Shown: positions 14,001 to 26,000 of the stretch, piece by piece
Numbering within the stretch: the stretch's first letter is position 1
Layout: every line of letters starts with the position of its first letter
Origin: Branchiostoma floridae
Taxonomy: Eukaryota > Chordata > Leptocardii > Amphioxiformes > Branchiostomatidae
Reading direction: 5' to 3'
DNA: 64,000 bases
Assembly (NCBI RefSeq): GCF_000003815.2
Contig: NC_049996.1
Span: 10,956,806 to 11,020,805, forward strand
The notes under the pieces: model-generated
What the model saw: the letters and a program-made list of their open reading frames with translations, nothing else
What the model was told of the DNA's origin: nothing
The model's database searches: none
Program-made: the position numbers and the translations under genes

Positions 14001-17000
14001 AGCCTAAACGTTTTATTGGGCTTAAGGCGGTTCTGGTACGTAAATCAACGAAGTGATGGTTGTCTAAAGTTTGCGAAATTATTGGTAGGTATTCAGAACA
14101 GCATGTCGCCATTGATAACAGCACTGAAATACAAATCAGTCTCCTCCATCACAATGCTTCCTGACATAAACAACACTGACCATTACCATTTCTGTCTTCC
14201 AACCATGCAAGAAGTTTAAAACAAAGGTCCAAAACAAAACCAGTATGGAAGATGAGCCTGAACAGGTAACGGCGCAGCCCTATTCGTCTTATGACGTCGT
14301 ACGACTTTGTCGTAGGTCGTGGAACGATTTGGTTGAAGATACAGAACCAACTGTAGACAAGGATCTGAGACAGCGTTTTCCGTTACAACGACAGCTCAAC
14401 TTTGCAGGGTTGTCGCATTCAAGATTGTCGCAAGAATGCCATGTGACGATCATACGACCTCTTTGACCCCTAGGGAAATGCAGACAGTGCTAAAACTCAC
14501 CAGAATCGTTCAAAGTCTAACGGCGCTTTCTGATGTCAATAGGGCGTCACCTCGCCATTGCCACCAAGATCAGCAAAGCTCTGCCCACACCTTGGATGGA
14601 ACCACATGATAGTCCTGCGGCAGAAAAACCTTTTCTTCCCGAGCCTTTCGGCGGATATCCTGGCTCAGACACATCAACCACTCAACAATACTACCAGGAA
14701 CCTCCTAATGCCATTGTCCTTTGACTCTCGTACAAGCAAATAAGCCGACTGTTTGATACATTAGTATATGTAGATAAACCCGCTCCTGTGCCACAAGTGT
14801 CACCGACAGAAATGGTTGAGACCTATATACAATACAAGGGAACGCCTGGATGTAAGTAACGATTACGGGATGATCTAAATGTACATATTTGATATGCCGA
14901 CACAATATCAATCTCTGACAAACTGAAATAACTGACTAACGCTGATGTCATTGCCCAGGTGTCATCAAAGACATTTGCACCTGTAGGAAATATTTATTCT
15001 TAGATCTAAGTTCTTGAATTATGTGATAAAGTTATTTAGTAATTTCACCCAGTCTTGCCAACTACATCGTTTGAAAAGCCCTTGCATTTTCGAACTGAAA
15101 TCCCGTGCAAGACCTCTGTGACAAGTTGAACTCAAGAAACAGTGGTCCCCTTAGATTTGGATGACACACTATATCAATACTGTTGGTGTATCATACATAA
15201 CCGCCATTACCCGAGCTATTGGTAAATCATGTTAAATGTAGAGCAAAGTTTCGGATATCACTTAAACAACATGCTTTCCTGGGTTACGTACTATCTTTAG
15301 ATCTATAGATTTTTCCCTTTCATTTAATGGGATTTTTCAAATTCTCAGAGTTTTCTGAAAACATCAATTTAAATGGCCCAAAATTAAATGTGAAATGACG
15401 AGTGCTGGGGCATATGGATAAGTGTGGAAGCCTCCAACAGGCCTTCCAGGGGTCCTGGAAACTCTTATAGAATAATTTGGCAAAAAGACGGTGGATAACT
15501 GGCCAGGATTCAGTCCAAAGGAAGGGTCGCATTTCCAAATGTTACCTCACGGTGGTCGAACTACCATGGCAAATTAACTCCTATATAGCCAGTGTGTAAA
15601 AGGCGAGTAGAAACAGTCTCCTGATTCCCGGGATTCGTGCGCCGCGCCGAAACCGGGTCACCAGACCGCAAACCCAGCAACGTAAACCACTATGCCAAAA
15701 GGCTGAGAAGCATTTGGCATGGTCGGTTTGGCGGTTCTTGAACCCCACTGTTACAAGCCTGGTAGTGACTATAGAAGACCGACTCACGAGCTAGCTGAAT
15801 CTTATCTTAGAAGAGAAAGGTTATCTGAACAGTCCTGTCAGCAGTGAGCAGTTCCTTGATGGATGCACACCTGCACAGTAACATCTCAATCCTCCTCTTC
15901 TCTAATTATTACCCCGCCACATTCTCCTTTTCACTGGCTGGGAGATCTTATCTACTAAAGCGGAGAGGAATTCTATTTTCTGCCTGACGATGTAGACTCA
16001 GTGCAGGGCCATTTCTAAGAACCTGATTATTCAGTAGTTACAGGATATAAAGTTTAGCTCTTTCTTATAAGTCGTGGCATTGGTTATGAAGAATCATAGA
16101 TTTGTTAACCTACTTGAATAGACCAAATCTTCCACAACAATGTTAGTGGAATAGCTCATGAAAAGTGTAAATAGTAACTCTGATAACGCACGGTGAAGAT
16201 ATCTCTGGTGGTAAATAAACAGCCAACACAGCCATATTTACGATGTATTATCAATACTCATAATTGCAGTGATTACGTTAATTGCCAAAACGATCAAAAT
16301 CAATGTGTTGGTCATTTCTTTATGTCATCTTCATATATATTTTAGATTGAATATACACTATTAGATTATTACTTAGGAGTATTCACAGAGCGCAAATGTA
16401 ACGCAGCAAAAAGTGTGTCAGCGCACTTCCGTGTTTACTTTGTCTCAGACAGTAAGTACCGTACCCTGGATGCTAGCCTCTACGCAAGCCGGCCCACTCC
16501 GAACGTCCGTCCGTACCCTTACAGTTACACGCCAGCTATAAACAACTAGAGCAGCCCCATGCCCAACGTGAACGCCGTCCCAGATAAATTCTTGCTACCC
16601 TACAAGAATAGCTGTATCTATAACCGAGAGAACCTTGCTATACGTACTAGGGTTGACTGGACGTTACAACCCGCTAAAACAAACATGTCTGGCCCCGGGG
16701 TAACGTCGCAGAATCAATATAAATATTCACGTCTTGCATCGACGACAAAGCAGCCGAAGACGTCCTAATCCTCCCGGAGACTAGGGGCTTAACAAAACGT
16801 CTTATCAGGGCCATAATGACAGATGAAGAGGAGATAGACATCGACAAAAGGCGCGAGGAGAAACCTTGTCGTCGGCTCAATAAAAACCCGGGTGACTACT
16901 GGGGTGATGGATGTATTTTTCAGCCACATTATCTCCCCGGCTTTCACGGACCCGATTGTTATGCGATAAAGATCATAATGGATAATGATAAGGGCTTTCA

Positions 17001-20000
17001 TCGGGCCTTTCCTTGAGAAAAGAACAAAATATCAATTGAATAGAGCGTTTATCATAATGATCACTCCCGCCTGTAATGTGTGTACAATAGACGCATTAGT
17101 TATGCCGTGGGTGAATTTCTCATCTTCTCTCCCACAGATAACTACTGCTTCGGTATGATAATTTGATACGGATATATCCATGGCTATTCATGAACTAAAT
17201 CTGATAAATATCTATAACTATAAGCTTTAGAGCTGTTAAGGTGAATTGGTGTAGGACGAAATGGGTGGCAGAATCTACTGTGGGACTTACATGACATAAA
17301 ATTATATTTTCTAAGCATTACGGTCCGAAATTATCTCTATGCTGCTACATTTGTCCAAGGACGTTACATTGATGTAACGTCCTTGATTTGTCTACAGGCT
17401 TTGATTATATACTCGATTTGAGAGGCAATCCGATCTATGCCAGCCAATATTACCTCTATTTATAATGTCCAGTTCAGTTCAGTCGAGGACATCATCAGAT
17501 GCCAACATGTATCTAACCACTGCGTTTACCAATTCCAATGTACGGGTCTGAATTACATTAATACAGGCAAGAAACATAACCATAACGCAGCACCAGACGG
17601 AGATGAATCGTCTTTTTGCTGTTCCCTGACGTTAATCTGTTGTTTTCGTTACTGGCTATCATCCCGACATTGTTATTGATGAGTTGGATCAATGCCACAA
17701 AAATCAGCCCGTAAGAAAAAGACACCGGCTGGAGCTAACAGGTCTAACCCCCGGAGATTTGGTGCTGGAAAACACAATGGATCATTACTGGTCCAAATTT
17801 CATATCAATCTCAGGGGAAATCTTCAAGAAAGGGTCGGTAATTAATTTCAACGCCAACTATGGGTGAAGCAATAACTAGTATCTACCAGACTGGCTACGC
17901 TGGCTATCATAGGGAGAAAATTTGCCAGGGTAGTGTTGCTACCAGGTGGGTTGGTCGGAGGGGAAACATGAACCTTAGCGTGGACTGACTCCACTGGCCA
18001 AGCTCCCGATTTTCCCCCGAATTCTACGATTCCCGTACCCCGTAGGAGGGCCTGGTGGAGGCTAAGCAACAACCACAACGAGGGGCCCTGAACAAGATCC
18101 GTACTTGTTCGTTATGTAACTTTTGTACAACGGTGATGCAATTAAGAGTTCAGAATAAACTGAAAAATAACAGATATGCTATGCTAAAGAGAATAATCTT
18201 TATGCTATAGATGAACACCCTTGCTGCATTTTGTATAGAGTCTCTAAGTTAATCATTCAAGTTCTCGATTCAATTACCATTACGTTATGTAATATATTAG
18301 CCTGCGCACCAATATAGGCGTTTGAGATGGCAGACAACCAGTATTACTTGCATCACAAGTAAAATCACCATCACGAATGTACGTACAAGGCTTTAAAACA
18401 TATCAGTGGGCACAATTTCTCGACGTTGCCCCTAAATTGTATCTCCAAGAAGTCTTGAGGAAGCCCTGGACATGGTCAGGATTGCCGCGGCAGCTGCAGG
18501 CATCAGGCAGCCTGGTCAGTACCACCGGCACGTTACTGACAGCCGGCGGCGGGCCCAGCTAATTGGACCACTGCTTGTTTATCTTTATTGGTGAGAATAA
18601 AACAGGCACCTGCGATCAACGACGGCAAACACATTCATCATCCAGAGTGTGAGACAGAACCCCTGACAGAACTATGGGCCTGGCAACAAGCCTGACGTGT
18701 GTGGAACAGACTGTTCCTCATGGTTACAACTCACAGGAGAAGCTAGCTACATTCCAACATTCAACCCGCACCAGGAAGCAAAGTTTCTCACAAACCTTAA
18801 TCAGAGGAATCAAGCAATACTTTAAAAAGCTCTAATCTAAAACCTGTTGTTGAAATCTCCAACTCTCTAGTACACTTGACTTGGAGAATAGCCAGCCATG
18901 ATTCTACATAACAAGGTGTTAAAGATGCGAATGAATAGATTAATGACTCTGTAATTGTGTTTGCTGTTATATCATAGCAAAGTGATAGGGTGTCCAAGGG
19001 GGCTTGCTACAATGTATATGTTATTCTACCCAAATCTATAGGTATGTGCTTACTAGCTATGTCATTTTCATACTTGATCGTCCTGTTTGTACTATTTCCA
19101 CTAATTTAGTTCAGTAATGGATTGTGGAAACCATTGTGTTTTGCTATTTATGTTTTGATTATTGATACGTATTTCGGATCTTAAACGCTGTAAAGCCTAG
19201 TTTTGTTTTTAAGCCGTATGACAAATACATGGACGACATGTATCCCCGACTATCAGGTGTGACCTAAGCCTTGTATCTGGAGTGTAAGTAGGTCCATCAG
19301 GTCCGGGTGTGGCTGATGCTGTTCATGTTACCCAGCAGATGACAGATGAGGACATCATGGCCACCTGATCCTAACACTAGTAACAGTCCTGACAAGGGGG
19401 ACGTGTACGGGATGGTAAATGTACATGGCACAACGACCTGCTACGTGTACAGGATTGGACACGTCAAAGCGACCTTCTACGTATACAGGATAGTAGTATA
19501 GTGTCAGAACGACTTGTTACGTAGTCAGAATCGTACATATCAGAACAACTTGACGCATTGCCATGATAGTGCACGTCAGAGAATGACCTGCTACTTGTAC
19601 AGGGAAGGACAGGTCAGAAAGGGTTGCCGCGTGTACATGACATGTCAGAACGTGTACAGGATAGCATACGCCAGAACAATTTTCTACGCAGCACACAGGC
19701 ACTCAAACAGAAACCAATTCACACCACGCCTCATTAGATGAATCATATGCAGCCCTCTTCTCGGAAACGGGACCAATAATCTGCAGTTATCGACTTCCCC
19801 ATTAGAATCTTGAGTACAACATTACGTGATGTTTCAATTTGTTCGGATTAGGGCGTGTGTTGGCAGGATTTTAGTCTCATCGCTTCAATTTTGTCAACAT
19901 TATTTCCATGTCACACAATCTTTTACAGAGCAGTCCGCTTTCATATCACATCCGTTATGATCTGTTCCTTATTGTTTCAAAGACGTTATATATGACGTAT

Positions 20001-23000
20001 ATGTAACGTCCTTGATTGTTTGTAGCTTTTCCACGTTGGGTATGGGGATTGTTACAATTTTCCCTCCCGGTATCTGCTTAAACGTTGCTCCAGTCTGGCT
20101 TTCGGAAGGGATTTCAATTTTCCAGAATAGCCTCGTAAAGGATAATGTATGGGCCCACTGATGGCCTCTAGTCCGGGTAGGGAAGACAGATGGCAGCCGT
20201 CTTTCTGTCTATTAGTCCGGCTTGTCTGGAGACAAGAGGGAGCTCTGATTTACTGGGCTCTCCGAGATTGGTCTGGAAGGTTCCTGAGTACTTCACTGTT
20301 ACATATAGATATAGCGTAGTCTCTACCAGTCTGACTACGCTGGCTGTTGTAGGAAGAATAGTCTGCCAGGGGAGTTTTGCTACAAGAGGAGTTGGTCGTG
20401 GACTCATCTGGCCAGTTTTCCTATTTTAGGCGAATTCTACGATCCCTGTACCCCCGTAGGAAGCCCCAGTTTACGGGGGGTATGGCGGCTGTGTCCGGGC
20501 GCAGCCTATGGGTGGATAATGTAGTATCGGCTCTCTAGTTTGTGAGAGTCGAAACGTTTTTGTTGGCTTTGAAGACTCTATATCTCTATTGGCTTAGAAG
20601 ACTCTATATCAAGATGATTTATTTACGCGGTTTAACAAAGTGGTTCTAGGTTTCATCTAGAAATACCAGTTGAAGCGTCTTCTTGAACATCACGATAGCT
20701 TGCAAGTATCATTTGCGGTTTTACGTCATCTTTTGCATACGTTTGTTCAATGACACTACTAGTGCTTATGTTAGGATAAGCACTTATAAGTAGTGTGTTA
20801 TGTTGGAGCAGGTAAAATAGGAAACTCAGTGACGCAATGAGCCTGGAAATAGACATACTTGACGTGCAGTATTAAAAGCTCCTCCTTCCGGGTGTGTGAA
20901 GAGGAATCAAGTGTCGCACTACACTTTCATGACCTAGCGTACGACAACATCTCATCAGATATACGACATCTCAGCTGGAAGCCTGCGATACTCCCAGTGA
21001 TGTGCAAATTGCACGACGGTTGCTGAAAACTCGCCGATTATGTTTGGGTGCCCCTCCCTGCCCCTCCCCCTGATCCCAGACCGCCGCTAGAACACACCAC
21101 GGGGAGGGGCAGTGGACTGAGCCGTGCAATGGGCGAGATGTTAGGACAAAACACAGGATATCAGGTGGGCACGGGGACCCCGGACCGGCCTCCCGGGCAG
21201 ATCGGGTTACACACCGACTGTATTCACAGTTCTGATAAAAACAAACTTATCGCGATGAAAGAATGGAGGGGGAAACAACAATGGACCAGGAGTGACATAC
21301 CTGGACGCCAGCATCGCATCGTGCGGCATAACTACGCTCTATGGGGCAAAATTGGTACTTATATTCGGCAAAACTGAACATCTCCTGTTTTTTTTATGTT
21401 GACATTCTCTGTTGCTTTACTTCCACGTTTCTTGTGTCAGGACGTTTTCAATAAAGTATACAATTTACTTACTACACAGTATATGTAACTATGCCAGATG
21501 ATTTATCAACAAGAGCATCTAAACTTATGACAGTACAGTATGAACGTATGGCAGACTTTAAGGACTAGAGAGAGCAATCTGCTATCTGTGTTTCTTTTTT
21601 CTATGCAAACCTGGTCCCTAGAAAGTCTAGTAACATCTGTCTCAGAAACTGTGTTCTCGTCTCGTTCCTGTCTGAAGAGCATGACAAGAGAACGACAACA
21701 GGACTCCTCTGTTTCAGGCTAGACTAGAACACTCGGGAAGCTTTTAACGACCCGCGTTTGAAACACTGAACAATTCCACTGTTATGTACACACTCCAACA
21801 AACTTGTAGTCTAACCTCTAGCTCTATAGTTGGTGTTCTTTAACATGTCTTAAACGTCTAAACAGAAAACAACATCCTTTTGTTAAGTTAATGTCACTGT
21901 CGGCTGCGGTAAACCTTTTCTGTGGAATCAATGTAACATTCAAACAAATAGACACATAGGGGAATCCTAGAGCTTTTGTACACAGCTAGACGTCAAAGTT
22001 TGGAGGGTGAACAGAGGATAGAGCGAAAACAGCGAGAGAAGCGCGACTGAAAATCACATGCACAACTGTCCAAAGTATGCCCCAGTTGACAATTCTTCGA
22101 CGATGTATGTGAAAGAGCGGCAAAATTCTATCTACATTATAGTACATGTTTTATTCCTCCCCCATTGCTGTTTTATCCCATGTTCCTCCAGCATGACTGT
22201 GTGATTTATAGTGGCTAGTTTTGTCCCCTCCGACCTGTAATCACCGTCCATCTGTTCCCACATTGTCTGTAGGAACAACCGCTGCCCTGACACGGACCCA
22301 CAGAAAGAGCTTGTCTGACACCGAACATGTGTCAGGACTGGCTCTTACAAAGAAACAATGACTAGTAGCCTGCTTGTAGACTCTGCCTTTTTCTCCTGCT
22401 TAAAAATACTAGCCTCAACCAGGCCCCACGGGTCGCCGGGTTGGCTGGAAAAATAGTAGAAATTGGCCAAATGAGACAGAAAACACGCCAGAGGAGTTAG
22501 ATGGCGAGGAGCACAGTTTGCAACGTAAGGACGAGGCTAGAAGCATACAACCAGAACCCATGAGCTTTCCTTCAGTTCAACCCTACGTACAGAAAGAAGT
22601 TCGGCGAAATCTACAGCAGAGGCTACAATACTATCTAAACAATCATAACGACATCGTAGCCTCTATAATACCTTGAAGGATGCAGTCATAAGTTATGGCA
22701 TTTTGTCTTGAGAAAATAACATTTTGCATGCGCTTTTAAGATTGTTTTAAGTACTTGGTAACATCTGTTTTACAAAGAGTAGCTTCGCAGACAACAAACA
22801 CTCCTCTAAAAATGACTTCATCTCTAATGAAGGACTATCATTAAGTATACGAGGTGTAGTTTTAACGTCTTTCAGGTTGTAATTTGCGGTAAAAACAAGC
22901 TGCACGGTGGCCAATGGGATCAAAGAGACAGGTAAAATACAAACAGTGATTTGGCTAATGATAGTTGGTGTGATAACAACTGTAGGGGGACCTCACAGGA

Positions 23001-26000
23001 CATGGCGGACATAACATGGGCTACCTTACAGCTACCGAGAAATGTGACTACGTTTGAGAATTCCTTTTGGGGGATTTTTGCAGGTATATCAAAGGGCTGA
23101 CTTTAAAGACATAAACTGTTCACTGAACAAAGAAAGGAGTGGTAGTGATACTACAAAACTAGTATTCGCGGTGACTGAATGTTCGCGGGTTTTGCGTTGA
23201 CCGCTTAATAGTGAACTCAAAACCACCACGATTTATTTTAGATTCTATTTTCTGTCCGATTACCTCTTATTTCCACCTCGAACTCAAAACACTTCATTTC
23301 TCCCTACTGCCAAATCAAATAACCGCGAACATTTGACATTTTACAATATTACAAGTCTATGTCGTTTTCCTCCTCACATCTGCTTGGATATCAACATTGC
23401 CTACCTGAGTACCTCCCCATCCTCTACCACACTGACTACGTTGGCTATAATAGGGAGAATAATTTGCCAGGTGAGTTGGTCAGCCTCCTAACATTAACCT
23501 TAGAGCGTGGACTGACTCCCCTGGTCGATATTTTGCCGAATTCTACTAGTCTCTACCAGACTCCGGGTCGCTGGAAAACCGTAGAAATGGAACAAATAGA
23601 GGAGTAAGCCGGCCAGAGGAGTGTAGCCGGTCAGGGAACAGTACGTGACCTGCGGTGTCTGGTAGAGACTATAATTCTAGATTCTACTGTCCCCCTGCCC
23701 CGTAGGACGGTCTGATGGAGGCTACACCCCACCCAGCCCCTCCCTTCTGTTGTCCCCAACTTCTGCCATCACCCAATCCCACCCACACCGCCCCCCAACA
23801 ATGCCGACCCCGGCATGCGTGACCCGTCAGCCCCTTTTACCGCGCTTTTCGTGGGTAAGTTTGCTACATTGCCGGTTTTGTTCCTTGCCATTCCTTGCCA
23901 CCAAGTCGTGCGACTGTATACAACTTACATTCCTCCCGTATGAGGCTATCTGGCAGGGGAGTCGGACGTACACGGACTGACGGGGTGAAAAGGACACAGA
24001 ACACCACACCACCGACACACACACCGCGATCATGAACTTCAACTCAAGGAGCTAGAGCTACTCAAGAAATGATAACGCTTTCAAGACTGGCTTGTTGTGA
24101 CTTCCACGCGAAGGCAGGAACTTCAAGAAGAGAAAGATAAAACCGTCACGGCAAAGTTTCGCGTACACTCTTTTCGTGTCGTGATCCGGAAAACGGTTAC
24201 GAAACACAAAATACAATCATCTGTTTTGGAATGTATTGATCATTCATTGCTTCTGGCTACAAATAAAGAAGTGATGAGGTAAGAAGACATTATTGTATAA
24301 GATGTGGTACTGTCACGCTCACAACTTCCTTCAAGTCACAGGTGCAGAATGGACACAAGAAGTCTGTAATTATGATATTTAAACAGGAAATACCTGAACG
24401 CTTCGCGTACTTTGAAGTCTCTATCATCGTACGTCATTGCGCCGAAACTGTCCTTTTTTGTCCGGTACAACAATGCGACGATAAAAGGACAGCCTTGACG
24501 GCGTGTCTTAGAATTATAAGACGCATCAATCCCTGTCTCTCCTCTCTCATCTCGTCTTACCCGTCCTTACCTGTTTCACCTGCCCACCTGCGCGCACCTG
24601 ATCTTATCTCCTGTTTGTTATTGTTGCCGAAGAGTTGCTATCGGAAGAAGCGCTTCTTCAAAGTCGAACTAAAGTGCAAGTATATCTGAACCGGTAAACC
24701 TCTCCTCGCCTCTAAACTTCGCCTGCCTTTATGTACGACCTCCCTTTTCAACAGTAGCTACTCTGTAAGTGGTTTATAATAAAATCTATAATTCTCGGCC
24801 GCCTTCTATCCCATTGTGATCGAGATTATCTGCAAATCTCTGGGGGGATTTTTCTGACCTACAACTACACGCTTCGCGGCTTAGGATGTCGTGTCGGGAG
24901 ACGTACAGCTCGACTTTGATGTTTCTGTGCGAAGGTGAGCCTGGGTCAATTGGTTTCCATGTCGCCAATCGGATGGATTACATTCGCCCTGAGGTGGGAG
25001 CAAACTTGGCATCATAAGACATGACAGAAGACGGGCAGTGACAGCGTCCGACAAGGGCGTGTCGTCTTGTAGACGAAGACGAGACGATTCCACAAATCCT
25101 GATCGCAAGGCTCAGAAATCGAAAACAAAGCCTTGGCTTTCTTAAACAAACAAGCTAGCAGTCTGAAACGCCCCGTAATTGTTTACACATAGACTAGATG
25201 CCGTGTAAGCTACAGTTAGACGTGTAGAGGGCCTGACGACTGTCACAGCACGTTATCTACCCACCATCCGTGGCCGGGCAGCGATTAACAAACTGTTTAG
25301 TCAACAACCAAGCGGGGCAGGGAAACCCGCCATCGGGACTCAGCCAAGGTGACGGAGGAATAAATTTGTGGGCACAGAGGGGTTCTATTGCTTGAAAAGG
25401 ACATCTAGTGTTGTGGTTTCTATTTCTGGAGCACGAAAAGAAAACCCGGGGACCATAAATGCCTGTCACGAGACTAGCGCGTTGAAAAGAGAATGTAAGG
25501 AGAATGGTAGGGCATTGAATTATGAGAACCTTGAGCGTAAATGCCTGTTTACGAGGCTACCGCATTGAAAAGATAATGCAAAGAGAATGGTGACCGTAAA
25601 CGGCTGTTCACGAGACTAGTGCAAAGAGAAGAAAACCGTGGTCGTGAACGCCTGTTTACCAGACTAGCCTAGCGCATTGAAGTTATGAAAACTGTGAACG
25701 TAATCGTCTGTGTACGAGGCTAGCGCAGTACAGCATGAGTGTACTACTGGTGTTTACACATTACTGACAGGTCTGTGTTTGTCTCAGTGCGTACCCTCCA
25801 CCTGAGCAGTTCAACTTTTCCATATTTTCCTGCCCGAAGCTTGCGGGGAGGCCTGCCCGGGTGCCAGCGGCAGCCGTGGGCCGTGTCCGGCGCTGCGGGG
25901 GCCCGTAGACGCGGCAACACCTGCACGCCTCCCCCTGCCCGGCCGCTTCCCGCCTGCACCACTATTTATATGGAAAGCGACGGGCAGAGGCGAAACGAAT

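Noticed and set aside
19425-19710. CRISPR-like spaced repeats
   Set aside because: Units are degenerate, spacing is irregular, and the genome is eukaryotic with spliced genes; these are minisatellites.
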